In this document: piece after piece, positions 1-5,026 of the stretch
Layout: the number at the start of each line of letters is the position of its first letter
Position numbering within the stretch: the first letter of the stretch is position 1
Assembly (NCBI GenBank): GCA_003135315.1
Contig: PLBD01000465.1
Span: 1 to 5,026, forward strand
Reading direction: 5' to 3'
Length of the DNA stretch: 5,026 nt
Source: Acidobacteriaceae bacterium
GTDB taxonomy: Bacteria; Acidobacteriota; Terriglobia; Terriglobales; Acidobacteriaceae
Position numbers and translations under genes: made by a program
The notes under the pieces: model-generated
The model's database searches: none
Told to the model about the DNA's origin: nothing
The model's input: the letters and a program-made list of their open reading frames with translations, nothing else

Positions 1-1711
1 TGTTGTACTGATCGATGTTGCGCACACCCTTTTCCGCCAGAACCTTCAGACGGCGTTCCATCTCCAGCACCGCATTGCGCAAGGCGTTCGACGCCAGCTT
101 CGGCTCGGTGATGATGGGGGTGTGCAGATGCGGGACACCTTCATAATTGCCCAGCTCCAGGCGCTTGGGATCGACGAGGATGAGGCGAACTTCCTGCGGC
201 GTCGCCTTGTAGAGGATCGACATGATGAAGGCGTTGATGGCGACGCTCTTGCCCGAGCCGGTCGATCCGGCGATCAGCAAGTGCGGCATGGCGTTGAGGT
301 CGGCGCAAACGATGCGGCCGTTGATGTCCTTGCCCAGCGCCATCGTCAGCTTCGATTTCGAGCCGAGGAATTCCTGCGCCTCGACTACTTCGCGCAGCCA
401 GATGGTTTCGCGTTCGTGGTTGGGCACCTGGATGCCGACGGTGGACTTGCCGGCCATGCGCTCGATGAGAATGCTTTCGGCGCGCAGCGCGAGGCAGAGA
501 TCGTCGCAAAGATTCGTTATGCGGCTGTACTTGATGCCCGCTTCCGGCTTGAACTCGAAGGTGGTGACCACGGGACCGGGATTGATCTGCACGACCTGGC
601 CGCGGACGTCGAACTCGCCGCATTTTTCCGCCAGCACCTGCGCCAGAACCTTGAGCTCGGCTTCGTTGATGGCGCTGGGATCGTCAGGACGATGGAGCAG
701 CGTGGTGGAGGGCAGCTTGTAGCTGCCGACCAGACGCGGCATGGTGGTCTTGCCACGGGGCGTGGAGTCGGCGCGCGTACCCACCGCGATGGCGTCCGCA
801 GACGGCTCGTCCGGAGCAGGTGCGGCAGTATCGCCGCCAAACATGCGGTCGATGCCAGTCCTGACAGAGGCGTTCTGCGGCGATGCGGCTGTGGCTGAAA
901 CCGGCTCGACAGCCGCCGCTGCGACTGGCTCGGGCGCAGGCTCCTCCAGCGGCTCGGTAGAGCGCTTGGGAATAAGTTGCGCCGTCACCACGGGCTTGGC
1001 GTTGGCAGCGGCCGCACGTTTCTTTTCCAACTGCTTCGCGGCCCGCTTGCGGGCGCGCTCCATACGCCAGTCGGCAAAGCGGTCGAGCGCGGCGTAGGCA
1101 AAGCCGAAGCGCGTTTGCGACCAGATGCGGATTGCGCCAAAGGAAAATGCCGTGGAAAGATACAGCGCAACGGCGATCACTGCAATGCAGATCAGATACG
1201 CACCGACCAGGTTGAAGTAGTGGATGAGCGCGTCGGCGACGATGCGGCCCAGTAAGCCTTCGGAGGGAAGCACGCCCTTCCAGCGCAGGGACCAGGGCAA
1301 CAGTCCAACGAAGCCGGAAAGGAATACGACGAGCGCGACCGCGCCGATCGTTTTCGCATAAGGCGAGGCGATAGGACGCGAGCGGAACCAGTGCAGCGAG
1401 TACATCGCCAGCAGCGCGGGCAGCAGAAACGCCGCGACACCGAATGCCTGTAGAGCGAGATCAGCGACCATTGCGCCAACCACGCCGATCCAGTTATGCG
1501 CGGGCTTTCCGGCGAGCGGAGTGGCCGCGGTGTTGAGCGAAGGATCGAGCGGCGAGTATGACAGCAGCGCGAGGAAAAGGAGGACCGCGAAGACAAAAAC
1601 CAGGAACCCGATCAGCTCATTGAGCCGCCGGTTGGCCGTCGGAGTAAATGGACGAGTGAGATTCATATTGGCGTCCAGTCGTTTTGAGGGAACACGCTTG
1701 CGAGGACCCAT
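1..1711 (-). CDS. ftsK: DNA translocase FtsK, C-terminally truncated by the window edge
   Basis: Membrane-anchored, ATP-driven double-stranded DNA pump that clears and sorts chromosome ends at the division septum (family knowledge). I read 570 codons from the ATG at 1711 to the left edge without a stop. Seen: an N-terminal membrane domain with hydrophobic segments near residues 33-52, 76-106, 121-139 and 161-185; a basic stretch at about 216-236; an Ala/Pro/Glu-rich linker at about 237-325; then the motor, with INPGP at 376-380, GKSTVGIQVPN at 421-431, Walker A GSTGSGKS at 482-489 and Walker B LILVDPK at 510-516. The rest of the motor and the DNA-reading gamma domain lie outside the window. 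An in-frame TAA sits three codons before this ATG, so the start cannot be further upstream. The GGCGGA ahead of it is weak and 10 bases away. A second ATG at 1666 (codon 16, weak GGA 7 bases upstream) is a real alternative. Identity is secure; only the start is uncertain. Confidence 0.96.
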   Translation of the reverse strand, partial: MGPRKRVPSKRLDANMNLTRPFTPTANRRLNELIGFLVFVFAVLLFLALLSYSPLDPSLNTAATPLAGKPAHNWIGVVGAMVADLALQAFGVAAFLLPALLAMYSLHWFRSRPIASPYAKTIGAVALVVFLSGFVGLLPWSLRWKGVLPSEGLLGRIVADALIHYFNLVGAYLICIAVIAVALYLSTAFSFGAIRIWSQTRFGFAYAALDRFADWRMERARKRAAKQLEKKRAAAANAKPVVTAQLIPKRSTEPLEEPAPEPVAAAAVEPVSATAASPQNASVRTGIDRMFGGDTAAPAPDEPSADAIAVGTRADSTPRGKTTMPRLVGSYKLPSTTLLHRPDDPSAINEAELKVLAQVLAEKCGEFDVRGQVVQINPGPVVTTFEFKPEAGIKYSRITNLCDDLCLALRAESILIERMAGKSTVGIQVPNHERETIWLREVVEAQEFLGSKSKLTMALGKDINGRIVCADLNAMPHLLIAGSTGSGKSVAINAFIMSILYKATPQEVRLILVDPKRLELGNYEGVPHLHTPIITEPKLASNALRNAVLEMERRLKVLAEKGVRNIDQYN

Positions 1712-1785
1712 GTTGATTTAATCCGCCGCAAGCAGACAAAAACACCGACGCGCATTCCTGCGAATACGCGCTGTCCTGAAGACGA

Positions 1786-1818
1786 CCGATGCGGGCTTGC
1801 CCATCGGGCAACCGATGG
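1786..1818 (-). promoter_or_regulatory. Overlapping alternative hairpins in the ftsK leader
   Basis: CCATCGG (1801-1807) and CCGATGG (1812-1818) form a perfect 7-bp stem around a 4-base loop. A further CCGATG at 1786-1791 can instead pair with CATCGG at 1802-1807, and GGG/CCC-type pairing inside that loop helps it. The two structures share the middle segment and exclude each other. They lie 75-107 bases before the ftsK ATG. The pairing is seen in the sequence; any role in transcript or translation control is inference, and there is no U-run marking a terminator. Confidence 0.35.
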
Positions 1819-1839
1819 AGCTTGCCGATACGCCAGAGC

Positions 1840-1852
1840 GATAACAATTATC
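1840..1852. promoter_or_regulatory. GATAA-CAA-TTATC palindrome upstream of ftsK
   Basis: Perfect 5-bp arms around a 3-base centre, in an AT-rich island within GC-rich DNA, about 130 bases before the ftsK start. On the minus strand it contains GATAAT, a possible -10 element, but no convincing -35 lies 16-18 bases further upstream. It could be a regulator binding site, a promoter part or chance. Confidence 0.25.
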
Positions 1853-1907
1853 CCAAGAAAGCCAGGCGGCGCGGCGAGAAATGGAAGCGTGAGGGGTGGC
1901 GAAGTAG

Positions 1908-1928
1908 ATTCAGTTGCCAGTGGTCAGT
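1908..1928. repeat. Three-unit tandem heptamer repeat (NNNCAGT)
   Basis: The consecutive heptamers ATTCAGT, TGCCAGT and GGTCAGT share CAGT at a fixed 7-base period; on the minus strand they read ACTGACC, ACTGGCA, ACTGAAT. It lies in noncoding sequence between uppP and ftsK. Only the CAGT part is conserved, so it is a short degenerate array with no known function. Confidence 0.45.
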
Positions 1929-1987
1929 AGAGCGCCGATCGTGATTTACGCGCGAATGTGAACTGTTTCGCAGGGAGGGGAAAAGCA

Positions 1988-2029
1988 GGTCCCTCCGCTC
2001 GTCGCTGCGCTCCTCGGTCGGGATGACAC
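1988..2029 (-). repeat. Dispersed palindrome-like intergenic repeat, copy 1
   Basis: This 42-base element matches the element at 4784-4825 in the same orientation at 36 of 42 positions without gaps. It begins GGTCC and ends GGATGACAC on the plus strand. Its ends can pair (TCCC at 1990-1993 with GGGA at 2020-2023), followed inward by two G-A mismatches and one further C-G pair. It lies 35 bases past the uppP stop. The layout resembles the small mobile or extragenic palindromic repeats that many bacteria carry between genes. The family was not identified; strand is given for the reading that starts GTGTCATCC. Confidence 0.75.
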
Positions 2030-2063
2030 CAGCTAAGTGTTGACGCGGCGCATTGACGTTACT

Positions 2064-2954
2064 CTATCCCGAATAGTGCCCGACGTAGCCCAGCAACAAT
2101 ATCGCGATGCCGAACAGGATGCGGTAGACGATGAACACGGTCAGCGTCTTGGTTTGCAGATAGCGCAGGAGAAACCCAATCGTTACGTAGCCGACAAGGG
2201 CTGAAACCACGATCCCCGCTGCGAATGCAGCCATCCCCGGCGCCATTTCGCCGGCAGGAAGACCGTGTTTCATCACGTGATGCAGCTTGAACAGCGCCGC
2301 GCCGCCAATGATGGGCGTGGAGAGCAGGAAGCTGAAGCGCGCTGCGGCTTCGCGGGTGAAGTTGCGGAACAGGCCACCGGTGATGGTGATGCCCGAGCGC
2401 GAGACGCCGGGGACCACGGCGAAAGCTTGCAGCACGCCGACGGTCATGGCATCGCCCAGCCCGATCTGCGGTAGAGGCTTCTCGAACTTGCTCATGCGCT
2501 CGGCTATCCACATGATGACCGCGACGATGATGAGCATGGAAGCGACGAGCGCCGGAGCGCGGAACGTGGTCTCGATGTGCTTTTCCAGCAGCGCGCCCGC
2601 CAGCGCGGCCGGGATCGTTGCGGCGATCATGTACCACAGCAGTTGGCGCTCGCGGCGCTGCTCCTCGGGCGTGAGGTCGCGCTGGTTGTCGCTGGTCTCG
2701 GAGAAGCGAACGACCTTGCCGCCCAAGGCGGCGCGGATGATCTGGATCCAGGTGCGCCAGAAGTACAGCAGGATGGCGAAGAGCGTGCCGGCGTGCAGCG
2801 CCACGTCGAAGGTGAGTCCGGGATCGCTCCAGTTGGCCAGCCCCAGCCGGGTGACGAGCCAGGGAACCAGCGCCAGATGCGCGGTGCTGGAGACGGGCAG
2901 AAATTCGGTGAGGCCCTGTACGATGCCGAGGATGATCGCTTCAAGAATAGGCAA
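2064..2954 (-). CDS. uppP: Undecaprenyl-diphosphate phosphatase UppP/BacA
   Basis: Integral membrane enzyme that dephosphorylates undecaprenyl pyrophosphate to the monophosphate, recycling the lipid carrier for peptidoglycan and other surface polymers; excess confers bacitracin resistance (family knowledge). The signature motifs are present: QGLTEFLPVSSTAH at residues 13-26 (the (E/Q)xxxE motif as Q13/E17, then conserved His26) and PGVSRSGIT at 182-190 with the catalytic Arg186. Several hydrophobic helices follow the family pattern, with a hydrophilic loop near residues 80-105. At 296 residues the length is normal for the family. No ATG or GTG starts the frame ahead of the conserved N-terminus: the only candidates are TTG at 2975 and TTG at 2954. 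I chose 2954 because GGTGGA (2960-2965) lies 5 bases upstream and the protein then begins MPILEAIILG, as family members do. This puts the start one base after the upstream gene's stop, so the two genes are probably translationally coupled. Confidence 0.96.
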   Translation of the reverse strand: MPILEAIILGIVQGLTEFLPVSSTAHLALVPWLVTRLGLANWSDPGLTFDVALHAGTLFAILLYFWRTWIQIIRAALGGKVVRFSETSDNQRDLTPEEQRRERQLLWYMIAATIPAALAGALLEKHIETTFRAPALVASMLIIVAVIMWIAERMSKFEKPLPQIGLGDAMTVGVLQAFAVVPGVSRSGITITGGLFRNFTREAAARFSFLLSTPIIGGAALFKLHHVMKHGLPAGEMAPGMAAFAAGIVVSALVGYVTIGFLLRYLQTKTLTVFIVYRILFGIAILLLGYVGHYSG

Positions 2955-2955
2955 A

Positions 2956-3912
2956 CTATTCCACCGTGTTCCCAAATGTGGGCATTTTGTTCGTCACCAT
3001 GTATACCAGACGCTCGGCCCGAGTGGACCAGTCGGTGTCATTGGGGTATTGCGCAATTAGTTTCTTGGCAGTGTTGAGCGAGCGCTGGGCGGACTCGTCC
3101 TGCTTCTTCTGGTCCTGCTTGGTTTTGTAGATCTCGATCAGCGTGGAGTAACGCCAGGCCGCCTTGTACAGTGCTTCCGGCGTCCTGGGCGACTGCGGAT
3201 GCTCGTCGGCGTACTTCATGTAGAGCGCCGCTTCCATCTCCGGGCATTTCGCCTCGGCCTCCCAATCACCGCAGAGTTTGTTGTCGATGAGGTGATAGGC
3301 GGCAAGGTCGGCCCACTTAGTGTGAGGATACTTCTTGATGACCTGCTTCATGCGTTCTTCGTCGATCTGGTAGTGGAGGGCGGGATCGCGTTCCTTGGCC
3401 GAGGGACGAGTGGCGGCGTCGGCGGCTTCGAGCTGCCAGCGAATGTCGGCGGCGCGATAGGCCGACTCGGCTGCCAGCGGGGACTGGGGAAAATATTCGG
3501 CAATGCGGGCATAGAGCCGCATGGCATCCTGCGCCGCGCCGCGGCGTCCGCCGCGCTTGCTGGCTTCCATCTCGCTGTCAAAGGCTTCGCCGAAGAGAAT
3601 GCGGTCGCCGTCGGGCGTCAAGGTGGTGATGACGCCCTTGTCCTCGACCCAGCCGGTAACATTGCGGTCGCTCTCGTTCTCGGGATCCTCCGGAGTGTAG
3701 CTGGCCCCGACGGTGCCAACGACATTGGCCCAGCCGGGAGTGCGCTGCATGACGGCGACTTCGCGGCCGCGGCCGATGTTCGATAGCTTGGCCGAATCGG
3801 TGCTGGGATTGACGTAGATCACTGCCTCGCGCAGCATAATGCCGCGCTCGATGGCCGCGGCCGGGAGACAGGCGAGGATGAGGCTGGCAAGTAGTGTGAG
3901 CCGGTACGACAC
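2956..3912 (-). CDS. Exported protein with SH3-like domain and four TPR/BamD-like helical repeats
   Basis: Probable envelope protein of 318 residues; exact role unknown. Residues 1-20 form a signal peptide (short basic start, hydrophobic LTLLASLILACLPAAA). Cleavage after the AAA at 18-20 seems likely; Cys15 in ILAC is a weak lipobox, so a lipoprotein is possible. Residues about 26-97 look like a bacterial SH3 domain (ending in GWVEDKGVITT), carrying an acidic insert at about 74-84. The rest is helical, with four spaced copies of a 'YP-x-S/T' repeat: YFPQSP (140), KYPHTK (194), EHPQSP (237) and QYPNDT (288), each followed by an aromatic/Ala-rich helix. This spacing recalls TPR-type outer-membrane assembly and cell-division coordination proteins (BamD, CpoB), but no orthology is claimed. 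Cys214 and Cys223 could form a disulfide. The start is GTG, firmly set by AGGAG 7 bases upstream. The stop abuts uppP, suggesting one transcript and an envelope role. Confidence 0.9.
   Translation of the reverse strand: MSYRLTLLASLILACLPAAAIERGIMLREAVIYVNPSTDSAKLSNIGRGREVAVMQRTPGWANVVGTVGASYTPEDPENESDRNVTGWVEDKGVITTLTPDGDRILFGEAFDSEMEASKRGGRRGAAQDAMRLYARIAEYFPQSPLAAESAYRAADIRWQLEAADAATRPSAKERDPALHYQIDEERMKQVIKKYPHTKWADLAAYHLIDNKLCGDWEAEAKCPEMEAALYMKYADEHPQSPRTPEALYKAAWRYSTLIEIYKTKQDQKKQDESAQRSLNTAKKLIAQYPNDTDWSTRAERLVYMVTNKMPTFGNTVE
2960..2965 (-). promoter_or_regulatory. Ribosome binding site deciding the uppP TTG start
   Basis: GGTGGA on the minus strand, 5 bases before the TTG at 2954, embedded in the last codons of the upstream gene. 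The alternative TTG at 2975 has no purine-rich Shine-Dalgarno in front of it. This favours 2954 and coupling to termination of the upstream gene at 2956-2958. Confidence 0.55.
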
Positions 3913-3919
3913 GTCGGTA

Positions 3920-3924
3920 CTCCT
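3920..3924 (-). promoter_or_regulatory. Shine-Dalgarno AGGAG for the SH3/repeat protein
   Basis: AGGAG on the minus strand, 7 bases before the GTG at 3912. It is the strongest ribosome binding site in the window and fixes the GTG start, which also places the signal peptide exactly at the N-terminus. Confidence 0.8.
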
Positions 3925-3944
3925 GAGCTTCTGGACTGGGAATA

Positions 3945-3973
3945 ACCATAGCTGATTGCGATTTCCGGGGAAA
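3945..3973 (-). promoter_or_regulatory. Possible promoter of the SH3/repeat gene-uppP transcript
   Basis: On the minus strand TTTCCC (3968-3973) and TATGGT (3945-3950) are separated by 17 bases, a weak sigma-70-like pair in the divergent spacer. Matches to consensus are partial (3/6 and 4/6). A start point would fall around 3938, giving a leader of about 25 bases that includes the AGGAG. Speculative. Confidence 0.25.
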
Positions 3974-4017
3974 GGGTGCGGGGCTGAGGTCCGCTTAGGG
4001 CCAGCCAGTGAACAGAC

Positions 4018-4023
4018 TACAAT
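4018..4023 (+). promoter_or_regulatory. Possible -10 element (TACAAT) of yggS
   Basis: TACAAT matches the sigma-70 -10 consensus at five of six bases and ends 11 bases before the ATG at 4035. Transcription would start near 4030, giving an almost leaderless mRNA. The -35 region (TTAGGG at 3995-4000, 17-base spacer) is poor, so this is a tentative call. Confidence 0.3.
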
Positions 4024-4034
4024 GGCTGCTTCGC

Positions 4035-4739
4035 ATGACGATTGCCAACAATCTCGCTGCCATCAGGGAACGCATGGCGCGCGCGGCCCGACGCGCCGGT
4101 CGAGACCCCGAAGACATCGCGCTGATGGCGGTGACGAAGACGCAGCCCGCCGGCCGAATCATCGAGGCCTACGCCGCGGGGCATCGCCTGTTCGGCGAGA
4201 ACCGGGTGCAGGAGTTCGCGGAGAAATGCGGCGCGCTGGCGGAATTGCGCGACGCCGGGTTCCACATGATCGGGCATCTGCAATCGAACAAAGCGGCGAA
4301 GGCGGCGGAGATCTTTCACGCCGTGGACTCGCTGGACTCGGCGAAGCTGGCGGAGCGGCTGAACGCGGCGGCCGAGAGGGCCGGCAAGACGCTCGACGTG
4401 CTGATCGAGATCAATTCCGGCGGCGAGGCGGCGAAGAGCGGCGTCGCACCGGATGCGGCAGAGCTGGAGAAAATTCTGGCCGCCGCGCCCGAGTGGTCGC
4501 AACTGCGGATTCGCGGCCTGATGACGGTGCCGCCGTTCACCGACGATCCCGAAGGCGCGCGTCCGTACTTTCGCCAACTACGCGAGCTGCGGGAGCGGCT
4601 GGCCGGGCGCAAGTTGCCTTCCGTCAGTCTGGGTGTGCTTTCGATGGGAATGTCGCACGACTTCGAAGTGGCGATCGAGGAAGGCTCGACCTGCGTGCGG
4701 GTGGGGACCGCGATTTTTGGGGAGCGGGTGACGGGGTGA
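4035..4739 (+). CDS. yggS: YggS/PROSC-type pyridoxal-phosphate homeostasis protein
   Basis: Single-domain, PLP-binding, alanine-racemase-fold protein of the cytosol. It carries and buffers vitamin B6 cofactor and influences amino-acid and keto-acid balance; no enzymatic reaction is established for the family. The hallmarks are in order: the PLP lysine in MAVTKTQP (Lys35), FGENRVQE at 53-60, HMIGHLQSNKAAK at 77-89, EINSGGEAAKSG at 125-136, RGLMTVPP at 160-167, and the phosphate-binding C-terminal part LSMGMSHDFEVAIEEGSTC at 202-220 followed by VRVGTAIFG. From the ATG at 4035 the protein has 234 residues and starts MTIANNLAAIRERM, matching the family. A GTG at 4008 in the same frame would add nine residues unlike the family; it has AGGG 7 bases upstream, so it cannot be excluded, whereas 4035 has no Shine-Dalgarno. 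Transcribed away from the SH3/repeat gene, with no visible partner in its operon. Confidence 0.95.
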   Translation: MTIANNLAAIRERMARAARRAGRDPEDIALMAVTKTQPAGRIIEAYAAGHRLFGENRVQEFAEKCGALAELRDAGFHMIGHLQSNKAAKAAEIFHAVDSLDSAKLAERLNAAAERAGKTLDVLIEINSGGEAAKSGVAPDAAELEKILAAAPEWSQLRIRGLMTVPPFTDDPEGARPYFRQLRELRERLAGRKLPSVSLGVLSMGMSHDFEVAIEEGSTCVRVGTAIFGERVTG

Positions 4740-4760
4740 TCGCGGCCAACTTGGGATGAC

Positions 4761-4790
4761 AAGGACGGGACAGGCAAGGCAGGGGTCCTT
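4761..4790. other. Inverted repeat downstream of yggS
   Basis: AAGGAC (4761-4766) and GTCCTT (4785-4790) are perfect 6-base complements around an 18-base loop, starting 21 bases past the yggS stop. The right arm overlaps the dispersed repeat. With no T-run on either side it is at best a weak transcript end or 3' stabilising structure between two convergent genes. Confidence 0.3.
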
Positions 4791-4825
4791 CGACTCGTCG
4801 CTTCGCTCCTCGCTCAGGATGACAC
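4784..4825 (-). repeat. Dispersed palindrome-like intergenic repeat, copy 2
   Basis: 36 of 42 bases are identical to the element at 1988-2029, in the same orientation. The outer arms pair as TCCT (4786-4789) with AGGA (4816-4819). A lone extra GGATGACA at 4754-4761 repeats the element's right end, so a degraded second unit may lie just to the left. It sits between the convergent yggS and a small minus-strand gene and overlaps the last codons and stop of the latter. Confidence 0.75.
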
Positions 4826-5026
4826 AACGTTCGCTGGCTGGAAGAGTTCGTCCGTGGCGATGTGCTGCGCTTTCCGCAAGAGGACAAAGCGCGGGTGTTC
4901 GCAATCCCGGCACGGCGGGAATGTCTCGCCAAATATGCAGATTACTTCGTGCTCCTGCTGATGGGCGGGAAAGTGGACGACCTTGTAGATGCCGGAGTGC
5001 GGAACTTTCTCTCCCGGGTTGAATTT
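4814..5026 (-). CDS. Small Cys-x-x-Cys protein, 5' end outside window (possibly YjzC-like)
   Basis: An open frame of 70 codons enters from the right edge and stops at TGA 4814-4816. Visible residues include PGEKVPHSGIYKVVH near the start, then HEV, GETFPPC, a CRDC Cys-x-x-Cys pair, and a tail with FVLLRKAQHI. The pattern 'PGE-x-VP-x-SGIY-x-V ... HEV ... GE-x-FPPC-x-x-C' looks like a real conserved small protein. It recalls the little-known YjzC-like proteins and short acidobacterial proteins with a Cys-x-x-Cys, but that link is from memory and untested. The cysteine pair with nearby histidines could bind a metal. The last codons (VSS and stop) come from the dispersed repeat, so the C-terminus may have been rewritten by its insertion. 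The start codon lies beyond the window; convergent with yggS. Confidence 0.7.
   Translation of the reverse strand, partial: KFNPGEKVPHSGIYKVVHFPAHQQEHEVICIFGETFPPCRDCEHPRFVLLRKAQHIATDELFQPANVVSS

Larger units (their letters stand above)
1712..2063. other. Intergenic region between uppP and ftsK; no gene seen
   Basis: This 352-base stretch lies downstream of uppP and upstream of ftsK, both on the minus strand. I found no convincing coding sequence in it. Going leftward it holds a 42-base dispersed repeat (1988-2029), a hairpin-capable GGAGGG/CCCTCC pair (1974-1996), a three-unit heptamer repeat (1908-1928), a GATAA-CAA-TTATC palindrome (1840-1852) and a pair of overlapping hairpins (1786-1818). 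No hairpin here is followed by a T-run, so no classical terminator for uppP is visible. The length is enough for an independent ftsK promoter, but no good -35/-10 pair stands out. Bases between these elements look featureless. Confidence 0.7.

Noticed and set aside
122..898. Long plus-strand open frame
   Set aside because: It lies opposite the ftsK coding sequence, whose frame carries Walker motifs; the plus-strand product has no recognisable domain.
1617..1847. Minus-strand 76-codon frame ahead of ftsK
   Set aside because: Overlaps the start of ftsK in another frame, passes through hairpin sequence and shows no protein-like pattern.
1840..1850. Similarity to the lac operator core (GATAACAATT)
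   Set aside because: Ten bases is too short a match and there is no lac-type gene nearby; kept only as an unnamed palindrome.
1974..1996. GGAGGG/CCCTCC hairpin as a terminator for uppP
   Set aside because: The 11-base loop and lack of a T-run on either strand make it a poor intrinsic terminator; part of it belongs to the repeat.
2287..3060. Long plus-strand open frame over uppP
   Set aside because: Antisense shadow of uppP and of the end of the SH3/repeat gene; composition is typical of a GC-rich antisense frame.
3199..3786. Plus-strand open frame of 195 codons
   Set aside because: Antisense to the SH3/repeat protein gene, which has a signal peptide, a strong Shine-Dalgarno and repeat structure in its favour.
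3956..4759. Plus-strand open frame of 267 codons overlapping yggS
   Set aside because: Out-of-frame reading of yggS; Arg/Gly-rich, no motifs, while the yggS frame carries every family motif.
4756..5022. Plus-strand 88-codon frame after yggS
   Set aside because: Runs through the dispersed repeat and antisense to the Cys-x-x-Cys protein gene; low-complexity Arg/Ser product.

Overview
The window is GC-rich and gene-dense, and reads as chromosomal DNA of a Gram-negative-type bacterium. An acidobacterium (Terriglobia-like) is the best guess. That guess rests on recalled resemblance of the FtsK, the exported SH3/repeat protein, the small Cys-x-x-Cys protein and the style of intergenic repeats; no search was run, so it is inference.

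Layout from the left: (1) a 5'-complete but C-terminally truncated ftsK on the minus strand, running off base 1; (2) a 352-base intergenic region (1712-2063) with one copy of a dispersed repeat, a short heptamer repeat and hairpin-forming sequence in the ftsK leader; (3) uppP (bacA) on the minus strand; (4) directly upstream and abutting it, a gene for an exported protein with an SH3-like domain and four helical repeats, starting with GTG behind a clear Shine-Dalgarno; (5) a 122-base divergent region; (6) yggS on the plus strand; (7) a short convergent spacer holding a second copy of the dispersed repeat; (8) the 3' end of a small minus-strand gene with a Cys-x-x-Cys motif, entering from the right edge and ending inside the repeat.

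The minus-strand group is cell-envelope and division themed. The exported SH3/repeat protein and UppP (undecaprenyl-pyrophosphate recycling) are almost certainly cotranscribed. FtsK (division-coupled chromosome translocation) follows in the same direction but after a gap long enough for its own promoter or leader. YggS (PLP homeostasis) is divergent and probably independent.

No new multi-gene system is visible: the genes are ordinary housekeeping types. The points worth a second look are small-scale. Two repeat copies differ mostly at positions that compensate across a stem, one repeat copy supplies the stop codon of a gene, uppP seems to have only TTG starts, yggS may be nearly leaderless, and the ftsK leader can form alternative hairpins.
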